A stretch of DNA of 64,000 bases from the NCBI GenBank assembly GCA_963383645.1, contig OY726560.1:88074093-88138092 (forward strand), given 5' to 3'. The stretch comes from Muscardinus avellanarius (taxonomy: Eukaryota > Chordata > Mammalia > Rodentia > Gliridae). The translations under genes were made by a program, and so were the position numbers. The notes below the pieces were generated by a model. It was not told the origin of the DNA and searched no databases. It saw only the letters and a program-made list of their open reading frames with translations. This document shows, piece after piece, positions 23,191-32,464 of this stretch (the first letter of the stretch is position 1; the number at the start of each line of letters is the position of its first letter).

Positions 23191-24109
23191 AGCCAATTCT
23201 TGGTCCAGTAAAAGGCCCCTCAGGGATGAGAAGCCTCAGCCAACCAAATCATGCACTGAATAATCATCAGCTATAAGTACCCTAGCTTGGAATGCTTTAT
23301 GGGAGAACAAAGAGAAATGGCCAGAGCCTTGGGTGCTGAGACCGGCAGGACGCTGTGAACGGGCAGCAGTTGTAGTTATTCTGAATACCAAGTGCAGTTA
23401 AATAGAGGGTGTGCCCACTAGGTATCTCTTCAGTGATTTTGACCTGTTCTCCTGCTGGGCCTAGGCAAGGTGCTGTGCTTTATGGGATTACAGGGAAGGC
23501 ACCTTCAGGAAGAGGAGTCCTGGCACTGTAATGTTTGTATATGCCATGAAATGGTTCTCAGCGAGCAGAGTTAAATTTCTCACAAACGTGTACCTGATTA
23601 TACAGGCGCTTGATCTGTTTATAGTTCACACACACAGTAGTTGGCAACATGACTACTTGGGAATGCTCGTTTGCCCGAGGAGTGATTAACGTGGATGCAG
23701 AGAGGGAGTTGGGTTTGCAGCAGGGGTTTCTCTTTGCCACCCCGAGTCCTGTGTCTCAGTGAGACCTGTAGTACTGCAGCCGCAGCCTGATCAGCCTCGC
23801 TGACCTGTTCTTTTCAGTTTTCAGCCGACACAGTTCTGTTGGATCATTTTCCTGAAAAGCAACTCCGATCATGGCACTTCTCGGTGCAGAGCTGTAGCTT
23901 TCCTCGTTTCAAAGTGGGTGTTGTCTGCTTTCATCAGTTTGCATCCCAAGACCTTCTCCCCATCTGTCTCCCACCTCCCACTTCTCTGCTCTCTAGAGCC
24001 CCCTACTCCAACCAGAACACACCCTGCTGCCAGGTCAGCTTTCCCCAACTTGCCCTTGCCCCTTTCCCCCTCCCTCCCTCCCTCCCTGTCTCTTTTTCTT
24101 CCCTTCTTT
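23191..24109. other. Unique, moderately GC-rich DNA
   Basis: No gene supported. An ORF at 23839-24198 runs into the following SINE; a pyrimidine-rich stretch lies at 24060-24110. Confidence 0.4.
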
Positions 24110-24304
24110 CTTCAGTACCAGGGATTGAACCCAAAGGCAATCCGCCTCTGAGCTACAGTCCCAGCCTTATTCTTTACTTTGAAACAGGGTCTCACTAAGT
24201 TGCTGAGGGCCTTGCTAAGTAGCTGAGGCTGGCTGTGAACCCTCGATCCTCCTGTCTCAGCCTCCCAAGCGCTGGGATTACAAGCATGTGCCACCTCGCC
24301 CAGC
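24110..24304 (-). mobile_element. B1-ID dimeric SINE
   Basis: AGTACCAGGGATTGAACCCA through CCACCTCGCCCAGCT. Confidence 0.88.
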
Positions 24305-24699
24305 TGTGTTGCTCTTTTCTTGATGCTCTTCCCAGCCCACCTCAAAATTACTTTTCTCTTTTTTTTTTTTTTTTTTTAAATTTTACATTTTAATTATAAT
24401 ATAACAGGTGAATTAATGCTAGTAAAACTTTCTAAAGGCACATTTTACAAACATTTACCAGGAAAAACATTTTAAACTATCTAATGTTTTCTTTTTGACA
24501 ATTTGCAAATGTGGATTTCCCAACAGTGATTCTCATCTTTATCAAATGTCAGTGAATCTCCAAAGGGTGCTTTTAATTCTTTAATGCACTGTTAAAGTAG
24601 GTCTTCCTTGTTTGAAATTGTTGAATATAAAAGGTTTCACCACAGCTGCCTCTTCAAGTCATGTCCAAAAAATGAATTTTCAATTTTTTTAAATTTTTT

Positions 24700-24802
24700 A
24701 CTTTGATGAGACTGTTTCAAATGAAAAATTAAATGGGCTGGGAGTATAGCTTGGAGATAGAATGCCTGTGGGTTTAATCCTCAGCAACCCCCCCCACACA
24801 CA
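24700..24802 (+). mobile_element. SINE fragment (ID half)
   Basis: GAGACTGTTTCAAATGAAAA, then GGGCTGGGAGTATAGCTTGG, ending in a C-rich/CA tail. Confidence 0.75.
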
Positions 24803-24882
24803 CACTGATTTATATATTTTATTGATCTAAATAATCCTTTGTCACTGATTTATATATTTTATTGATCTAAATAATCCTTTGC
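24803..24882. repeat. 40-bp tandem duplication
   Basis: Two copies starting CACTGATTTATATATTTTAT at 24803 and 24843; identical over 39 of 40 bases. Confidence 0.95.
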
Positions 24883-25489
24883 AGAGAAGAATTATCAGAG
24901 GCTCAGCTGTCCCTTTGCTGATGTTCCAAGATGTGCCAAACACTTGGATACTTCTTGATGAACTTATGAAGCTTTTTAAAAGCAGATAAAGAGTAGTTTT
25001 GTGCAAGTAGAAACATGATCAGTGGTAGCATATCCAAATTTTTCATCCCCGGCTTTTCCTTTTCTTGAGGTGACAAAATCTTTCCAGGGTGTTTCAGTGT
25101 AAGTGGCTGTCCAGAGCATTTAAGACTGATGAAATTTTCTTTCCATCTCTTCCTACAAAAATGCAGATGTGATAAAGTCTAATTTTCCTCCTGTTCACAT
25201 ACTCTATTTCGAACCATGCTACCCAACTTAGAGAGAACAGCAAAACTTATGAGTGTTCTCACTGTAAATCCATGGCCATGCGTCTCAAGGGGCACTCTCA
25301 AGAACTCCGCTGTGTTTCCTCAATAATTTGCTTTTCCTGTCATCCTCTAACCATACTATGATGAAGCATTAAAGCTTTTCAAACTTCAGTAAGAAAACAG
25401 AAGCACTCAGGTGAGAAGCTCATCATTAAATGTATAATCCTGTGTGTGTCTCTGCCCAAATACCCCCTCTGATTAAAAGGAAAAAGGCT

Positions 25490-25687
25490 GCCGGGCGTGG
25501 TGGCGCACACTTGTCATCCCCGCGCTTGGGAGGCAGAGACAGGAGGATCGCGCAGGTTCGAAGCCAGCCGTGCTGGCTTAGGAGACCCTGTTTCCAAATA
25601 AAAAAATAAAATAAAATAGGAGTGTAGCCCAGAGGTAGACAAGCTTCCAGGAACCCCAGTACCACCAAAAAAAAAAAAAAAAAAAAA
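25490..25687 (+). mobile_element. B1-ID SINE, GCTGGC-linker subfamily
   Basis: Head GCCGGGCGTGGTGGCGCACA; poly(A) tail about 20 nt. Confidence 0.92.
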
Positions 25688-25699
25688 GCTCTTTGTTTT

Positions 25700-25797
25700 C
25701 CACTTGCAATTTCTCATCCACTCTGACTTTTTACCACTTTCCCCTATGCCACTTGCAATTTCTCATCCACTCTGACTTTTTACCACTTTCCCCTATG
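25700..25797. repeat. 49-bp perfect tandem duplication
   Basis: Two identical copies starting CCACTTGCAATTTCTCATCC at 25700 and 25749, just after the SINE tail. Confidence 0.95.
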
Positions 25798-26673
25798 AAA
25801 TAGAAGTATGATCTAATATGATCTAATATATTCTATATTAAAAGTCCTTTCCTGCATCCCTTCAATTACCATTTGCTTCTCTTCTCCCACTCACAGTGTA
25901 AAGGTCATCTCTATTTCTTCACCCTTTTTCTGTCTGAGTCATTTAAGAGTTTCCTATCACCACCCACTGAGATCTTTGATCAAGGTCAACAGTGAAATCC
26001 ACCTGGGCAAATCTCAGCCTTCATCTTTCTCAGTGTCTCAGTACAATCTGATGTGATTGACTGTTCTTGCTGCATTAAGGTGGTACCCTCGTGGCTCCTC
26101 TGACACTTGCTCGCTGGCTTCTTCTACCCACTGGACTCTCTTTTTCCAGGAGTGTGTCTAGCTCTTGCATCCAAATTATTCGAGACTTGGACATGAGTCC
26201 CTTTCTCTTCTCTACTTACATTCTCCCCACTTTTTACCCTATTGTTTATGGCTGTACTTTATAAATATTTTTTAAAACAGAAGAGCTATATAGTTTCTAG
26301 ATAAAAGTTATTTATAATTATATATGGGCACCACAAAAGTGAACTTGCTTCAAGTCAAGTGTGAGACATGAAGTCCATTTCACCGGGTACTCATTCAATT
26401 CCAACACCACTTTATACTTCTTGGTAATCTAGACGTATAAAGTGATGATGTAATGCTCAGCCAGTACTGATACTGTGAATCCGTTCAGAATGGTAAGCCC
26501 GTGGCCTTCATTTTGTGTTCTTGCATTATAACCCCTTGTGCCTGTATATATCATGTCCTTTGACACCTATCATATCCTCTGGGAGGTAAAAGACATGAAA
26601 CTGGAATAAATTCATAGTATAGGTGAGAAAACTGAGGATAAGTCAGAAGTCAAACCAGAGTCTAGGTTGGTTT

Positions 26674-26676
<3 letters not shown>
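25798..26676. other. Unique DNA with a possible MIR
   Basis: 26560-26672 resembles minus-strand MIR (GGTGAGAAAACTGAGGATAA). Otherwise nothing recognisable. Confidence 0.4.
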
Positions 26677-26710
<34 letters not shown>

Positions 26711-27055
26711 TTTATTTTTTAAATTGGTGCATTGTAGTCATATATCAATCACATTGGAGTACAAGACTTGAGAGGATATACAAGCACACATCATCCAATT
26801 AGCCCTCCTCCAGCCCCCGTCCCATTCCCTCCCCCTCCCTCCATCCCACACTTCTTTGGTGATTTACTTTGATACATTTGTTTATGTACCTCCTGCATTT
26901 TAAAGAGGCTCCGTCCTCCAGTATTACATACCCTCTGATTGATCACATTAGTTGCTTCACTATAGGGCCCTTTCTATAGCTCAACCTCTTCCTGTTGCCC
27001 TTTTCCTCCTAGTTATTGCTGATTAAGAGAAGCATCTGATTTATATTTTCTTCGA
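26677..27055 (-). mobile_element. L1 3'UTR and poly(A) of the composite element
   Basis: Poly(T) on the plus strand is followed by sequence aligning in order with the L1 3'UTRs at 12330 and 19466 (starting TTGGTGCATTGTAGTC). It then diverges where the other L1 continues toward ORF2. Confidence 0.75.
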
Positions 27056-27094
27056 TATTTCTCTGTGCATGCTGCATTGCAAGTACCGATCCCA

Positions 27095-30000
27095 CTCTTG
27101 ATGGTCCCAGTAGTGGCCTGGCTACTCAGTGGACTGATCCAGACCTTGCTGGCTCAAGCAGCGGCCTTGCCTCATGGGAGGCCCCAGTTCTGGTCTCGCT
27201 GGCCCCTGCACTGGTCTAACCCTAAACTGGCTTGGAGGCCGCAGGAGTGAACTTGCCTCACGCCAGGCTCCGATGCTGGCCATTGGCCCCTGCACCCGTC
27301 TAACCCCTTGGCAGGATTCCAATCCCGGCCTCGGAGGACCCAGCACCGGCCTAGCCTCATGGAAGGCTCCAATGCCGGCCTCGTTGGCCCCAGCACCAGC
27401 CTAACCCCTCGGCAGGCTCCGATCCCGGCCTCGGAGGCCCCAGCACTGGTCATGCCTCAAGGCAGGCTCCGATGCCGGCCTCGCTGGCCCCAGCACCGGC
27501 CTAACCCCTCAGCAGGCTCTTATCCTGGCCTCGGAGGCCCCAGTACCGGCCTTACCTCACAGCAGGCTCCGATGCCGGCCTCGCTGGCCCCAGCACCGGC
27601 CTAACCCCTCGGCAGGCTCTTGTCCTGGCCTCGGAGGCCCCAGTACCGGCCTTGCCTCAGGGCAGGCTCCGATGCCGGCCTCGCTGGCCCCAGCACCGGC
27701 CTAACCCCTCGGCAGGCTCTTATCCTGGCCTCGAGGCCCCAGTACCGGTCTTGCCTCAAGGCAGGCTCCGATGCCGGCCTTGCTGGCCCCAGCAGCGGCC
27801 TAACCCCTCGGCAGGCTCTTGTCCTGGCCTCGGAGGCCCCAGTACCGGCCTTGCCTCTCGGCAGGCTCCGATGCCGGCCTCGCTGGCCCCAGCACCGGCC
27901 TAACCCCTCGGCAGGCTCCGATCCGAGATTTGGAGGCCCCAGCACTGGTCATGCCTCAAGGCAGGCTCCGATGCCGGCCTCGCTGGCCCCAGCACCGGCC
28001 TAACCCCTCAGCAGGCTCTTATCCTGGCCTCGGAGGCCCCAGTACCGGCCTTGCCTCAAGGCAGGCTCCGATGCCGGCCTCGCTGGCCCCAGCACCGGCC
28101 TAACCCCTCGGCAGGCTCCTATCCCGGCCTCATAGGCCCCAGTACTGGCCTTGCCTCAAGGCAGGCTCCGATGCCGGCCTCGCTGGCCCCAGCAGCGGCC
28201 TAACCCCTCGGCATGCTCCGATCCCGGCCTCGGAGGCCCCAGGACTGGTCATGCCTCACGGCAGGCTCCGCTGCCGGCCTCGTTGGCCCCAGCACCGGCC
28301 TAACCTCTCGGCAAGCTCTTATCCTGGCCTCGGAGGCCCCAGTACCGGCCTTGCCTCACGGCAGGCTCCGATGCCGGCCTCGCTGGCCCCAGCACCGGCC
28401 TAACCCCTCGGCAGGCTCTTATCCTGGCCTCGAGGCCCCAGTACCGGCCTTGCCTCAAGGCAGACTCCGATGCCGGCCTCGCTGGCCCCAGCACCGGCCT
28501 AGCCCCTTGGCAGGCTCTTATCCTGGCCTCGGAGGCCCCAGTACCGGCCTTGCCTCATGGCAGGCTCCGATGCCAGCCTCGCTGGCCCCAGCACCGGCCT
28601 AACCCCTCGGCATGCTCCGATCCCGGCCTCGGAGGCCCCAGCAATGGTCATGCCTCACGGCAGGCTCCGCTGCCGGCCTCGTTGGCCCCAGCACCGGCCT
28701 AACCCCTCGGCAAGCTCTTATCCTGGCCTCGGAGGCCCCAGTACCGGCCTTGCCTCAAGGCAGGCTCCGATGCCGGCCTCGCTGGCCCCAGCACCGGCCT
28801 AACCCCTTGGCAGGCTCTTATCCTGGCCTAGAGGCCCCAGTACCGGCCTTGCCTCAAGGCAGGCTCCGATGCCGGCCTCAATGGCCCCAGCACTGGCCTA
28901 ACCCCTCGGCAGGCTCTTATCCTGGCCTCGGAGGCCCCAGTACCGGCCTTGCCTCACGGCAGGCTCCGATGCCGGCCTCGCTGGCCCCAGCAGCGGCCTA
29001 ACCCCTCGGCAGGCTCCGATCCCAGCCTCGGAGGCCCCAGCACTGGTCATGCCTCAAGGCAGGCTCCGATGCCGGCCTCGCTGGCCCCAGCACCGGCCTA
29101 GCCCCTTGGCAGGCTCTTATCCTGGCCTCGGAGGCCCCAGTACCGGCCTTGCCTCACGGCAGGCTCCGATGCCGGCCTCGCTGGCCCCAGCACCGGCCTA
29201 ACCCCTCGGCATGCTCCGATCCCGGCCTCGGAGGCCCCAGCACTGGTCATGCCTCACGGCAGGCTCCGCTGCCGGCCTCGTTGGCCCCAGCACCGACCTA
29301 ACCCCTCGGCAAGCTCTTATCCTGGCCTCGGAGGCCCCAGTACCGGCCTTGCCTCTCGGCAGGCTCCGATGCCGGCCTCGCTGGCCCCAGCACCGGCCTA
29401 ACCCCTCGGCAGGCTCTTATCCTGGCCTCGAGGCCCCAGTACCGGCCTTGCCTCAAGGCAGGCTCCGATGCCAGCCTCGCTGGCCCCAGCACCGGCCTAA
29501 CCCCTCAGCAGGCTCTTATCCTGGCCTCGGAGGCCCCAGTACCGGCCTTGCCTCAAGGCAGGCTCCGATGCCGGCCTCACTGGCCCCAGCAGCGGCCTAA
29601 CCCCTCGGCAGGCTCCGATCCCGGCCTCAGAGGCCCCAGTACCGGCCTTGCCTCAAGGCAGGCTCCGATGCCGGCCTCGCTGGCCCCAGCAGCGGCCTAA
29701 CCCCTCGGCAGGCTCCGATCCCGGCCTCGGAGGCCCCAGCACTGGTCATGCCCCACGGCAGGCTCCGATGCCGGCCTCGCTGGCCCCAGCACCGGCCTAA
29801 CCCCTCGGCAGGCTCTTGTCCTGGCCTCGGAGGCCCCAGTACCGGCCTTGCCTCAAGGCAGGCTCCGATGCCGGCCTCGCTGGCCCCAGCACCGGTCTAA
29901 CCCCTCAGCAGGCTTTTATCCTGGCCTCGGAGGCCCCAGCACCGGCCTAACCCCTCGGCAGGCTCTTATCCTGGCCTCGGAGGCCCAAGTACCGGCCTTG

Positions 30001-30375
30001 CCTCATAGCAGGCTCTGATGCCAGCCTCGCTGGCCCCAGCACCGGCCTAACCCCTCAGCAGGCTCCGGTCCCGTCCTCGGGGGCCCCAACACTGGCCTTG
30101 CCTCACGGCAGGCTCCGATGCCGGCCTCGCTGACCCCAGCACCGGCCTAACCCCTCAGCAAGTTCCGGACCCGACCTCGGAGGCCCTAGCACAAGCCTTG
30201 CATCATGGCAGGCTCCAATGCCGGCCTCGCTGGCCCCAGCATCGGTCTAAACCCTCTGCAGGTTCCAATCCCGGCCACGGAGGCCTCAGTAGTGGCCCTG
30301 CCTCACAGCAAGCTCCGATGTCGGCCACTGGCCCCGGCGCCCGCCTAACCCCTCAGCAGGTTCCGATCACTGTCT
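27095..30375. repeat. GC-rich minisatellite/VNTR, 50-bp base unit in 100-bp dimers
   Basis: About 3.3 kb, roughly 65 units by length. Two alternating 50-bp unit types form a 100-bp dimer: one contains GGCCTCGCTGGCC, the other GGCCTCGGAGGCC. Both match the SfiI pattern GGCCN5GGCC. Some dimers are 99 bp, where a single G loss creates the 12-bp palindrome GGCCTCGAGGCC. The centre is homogeneous; units at both edges (27.1-27.3 and 30.1-30.37 kb) are clearly diverged, as expected if unequal exchange homogenises the core. Larger blocks recur about 399 and 599 bp apart. ORFs on both strands are read-through of a period not divisible by three. Confidence 0.95.
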
Positions 30376-30867
30376 CTGTGGTTAGTATTTCAAAGGTTCC
30401 AGTTGTAATGTATCAGATCTCTGCCTCCCCCGAATATTGGCCACTGGCATTGCCACTGCCTCCACCGTTTCAAATCCTTCCCAGGCTCTTTTTCCACTCT
30501 GAATGTTGTCCAGTGTTCCTAAGCATGCGTGATGGTAGCATTCGACATTTGGTGTAATTTCTCCAAAAAAATAAAGTTGGTAAGATCCGGTTTCTGCTTC
30601 TCCTGAATACAAGTCTCTACCACCATCGCGAAGAACTCTTTCAACACCGCATTTCTCCTTGGTCTCCGCTAAACTCTCTCCTTATATGTGATGTCTGAGA
30701 TTCTTAACAATATAGAGAAATAGCAGTCCTCTTTCACGGCGAATTTTTCCATAAGTTCCAGTGCATTTAGATAAGTTTTGTCTGCATCTCCAGTGTCCTG
30801 GCATCCATAACGGCTTTCTTACCACCTCTCCGATATTTTTCTTTATCTTTTTCTGTTCTGGGCCCGG
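30376..30867. other. Unique spacer between VNTR and 124-bp repeats
   Basis: About 490 bp of non-tandem sequence of moderate GC. A minus-strand ORF of 76 codons (30382-30612) has no motif I recognise. It occupies the position of a 5'UTR-to-ORF1 tether if the element is L1-derived. Function unknown. Confidence 0.5.
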
Positions 30868-31245
30868 TTTCTCCAGGGGTCTGGCGTGCTACTCGCAGTT
30901 CGGCCGGGACCCAGAGTCCCGCGATCAGGGCCCCAGCTGGCGTGCCCTGTGCTCGACCCCCGCCCAGAACCCAGCGTCTTACTGGGCCTTGTTTCTCCAG
31001 GGGTCTGGCGTGCTACTCGCAGTTCGGCCTGGGGCCCAGAGTCCCGCGACCCGGGCCCCATCTGGCGTGCCCAGCCCGCGACCCCTGCCCAGAACCCAGC
31101 GTCTTACTGGGTCTGGTTTCTCCAGGGGTCTGGCGTGCTACGCGCAGTTCGGCAGGGGCCCAGAGTCCCGCGACCCGGGCCCCATCTGGCGTGCCCAGCC
31201 CGCGACCCCTGCCCAGAACCCAGCGTCTTACTGGGTCTGGCGTAC
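30868..31245. repeat. Three tandem GC-rich units of about 124-125 bp
   Basis: The motif CTCCAGGGGTCTGGCG recurs at 30871, 30995 and 31120 (spacing 124 and 125), and a partial fourth copy ends near 31245. The units are CpG-rich. In position and composition they resemble L1 5'UTR promoter monomers (known in mouse) or the 5' repeats of a composite retroelement, on the minus strand. Confidence 0.85.
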
Positions 31246-31486
31246 TTTTCTCTTTTTTGATTTACTCAGATCGTATCTTATCATTCTGAGCTGAGGTTAA
31301 ATGGATCCTTTTCCTGTTTTACCCCAGGTCCTATGACATTCTACCAAACGTTTTTCCCCCACCCCCCAATTTCCTGAACCAAATATTTATGTATCTTGGA
31401 ATTATACTGAGGTACATACATTTAGTAAATTATTGTATTAAAGCATTTAAGGTATATTAAATCAAAATATTTTTGAAATCTGGGAT

Positions 31487-31488
<2 letters not shown>

Positions 31489-31531
<43 letters not shown>
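31489..31531. repeat. (AC)n microsatellite
   Basis: About 21 AC units. Confidence 0.98.
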
Positions 31532-31533
<2 letters not shown>

Positions 31534-32055
31534 CACACACAAATAATTACCTAGATATTTCTTATCTGTCTTATCTGTCTTCTAAGAGTAGGATATATTT
31601 TTTCAAAATCTGACTGTTCAGTTTAAGTATTTGATGATGGATAGAACTTGGTGGATTTGTTTTTGTACTGGGAATTGAACTAAGTGGCTGTCCCAAGTTC
31701 TACTTCCACTAGTAGTGCACAACAGTTCCCACTCTGACTCCTATTTGTTGTTGTGAATTGTTTTTCAATTTTAGCCATTCTGGTAAAAGTGTAAAATTGT
31801 GATTTTAATTTCCATTTCCCAGATAATTAATGAAATGAGTAATTTTTTCTGTGGTTTTTGGCTATTTGGTATTTCTTTAAGAAATATCTATTCTAGTATT
31901 TTGTCTATTTATCTTTGGGATTGTCATTTTTTACTTCTGAGCATGAAAAATTCCAGATATAGTCTGAGCCTTTGATGATTAGTATATATTACAAATGTCC
32001 TTTCCTTCTTTGTCTTTTGACTCTTAATGCCATGGTAACTTTTAAAAAATAGACT

Positions 32056-32464
32056 GTCTCTTTTTTTTTTTTTTTTTTGGTCTTGGGGATGGAACCTAGA
32101 GGCATTCTACTTCTGAGTTACAGCCCCAGCCCTTTTTAAAAATTCTTTTCTTTGGTGGTACTGGGGCTCCTGGAAACCCTTCTACCTCTGGATACACTCC
32201 CAGACACCTATTTTTTATATTTTTATTTGGAAACAGGGTCTCTTAAGCCAGTGAGGCTGGCTTTGAACCTGTACGATCCTCCTGTCTCTGCCTCCCAAAC
32301 ACAGGGATTAGGAGCATGCACCACCATGCCCAGCTTTTTTTTTTTTTTATTCTATATTTTGAGTTGCAAAGGGCCTAAGTAGCTGAGGCTGTCACGAACT
32401 GTGACCCTCCTGTCTCAGCCTCCTAAATGCTGAGATTACAAGCGTGTGCCACCATGCTCGGCTC
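32056..32464 (-). mobile_element. B1-ID SINE (outer copy) with target-site duplication
   Basis: Flanked by 10-bp repeats AAAATAGACT at 32046-32055 and 32465-32474. Split by a younger SINE at 32152-32340. Confidence 0.9.
32152..32340 (-). mobile_element. B1-ID SINE (inner copy), GCTGGC-linker subfamily
   Basis: GGTGGTACTGGGGCTCCTGG at left, AAGCCAGTGAGGCTGGCTTT inside, ends CCACCATGCCCAGC; inserted in the A-rich linker of the outer copy. Confidence 0.9.

Larger units (their letters stand above)
24357..25400 (-). pseudogene. Possible processed retrocopy of unknown parent, minus strand
   Basis: Poly(T) at 24357-24376 would be a poly(A) tail on the minus strand, with an ATTAAA-like signal just inside (complement of 24390-24400). 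The roughly 1 kb that follows is unlike any repeat here. A minus-strand translation near 24905-25080 gives short protein-like runs but with stops and no start I trust. An ID-half fragment (24700-24802) and a 40-bp duplication interrupt it. I do not recognise the parent; it may be ordinary unique DNA. Confidence 0.25.
26677..31262 (-). mobile_element. Composite VNTR-containing retroelement with L1-type 3' end (candidate novel, SVA/LAVA-like in plan)
   Basis: Read on the minus strand it has: (1) GC-rich tandem repeats of about 124 bp, 31245-30868; (2) a roughly 490-bp non-repetitive spacer; (3) about 3.3 kb of GC-rich VNTR, 30375-27095; (4) an L1 3'UTR homologous to the one at 12330-12640, 27055-26704; (5) an AATAAA-containing tail and poly(A), seen as poly(T) at 26677-26703. 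The L1 homology stops before ORF2, so the VNTR abuts a bare L1 3'UTR. I found no convincing target-site duplication, so the 5' limit is inferred from the end of the GC-rich repeats. Alternative: a full L1 whose 5'UTR repeats were joined to its 3'UTR by deletion plus satellite expansion. Nothing in it looks coding. Confidence 0.55.

Noticed and set aside
27600..28103. Long Pro/Ala/Gly-rich ORFs on both strands of the VNTR
   Set aside because: Read-through of a tandem array with a 100-bp period; not a gene.
27095..30375. CRISPR-like array
   Set aside because: The units are contiguous without unique spacers and lie in a vertebrate genome; it is a minisatellite.
30761..31294. 177-codon ORF across the 124-bp repeats
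   Set aside because: It reflects three repeats read in shifting frames, with no recognisable domain.
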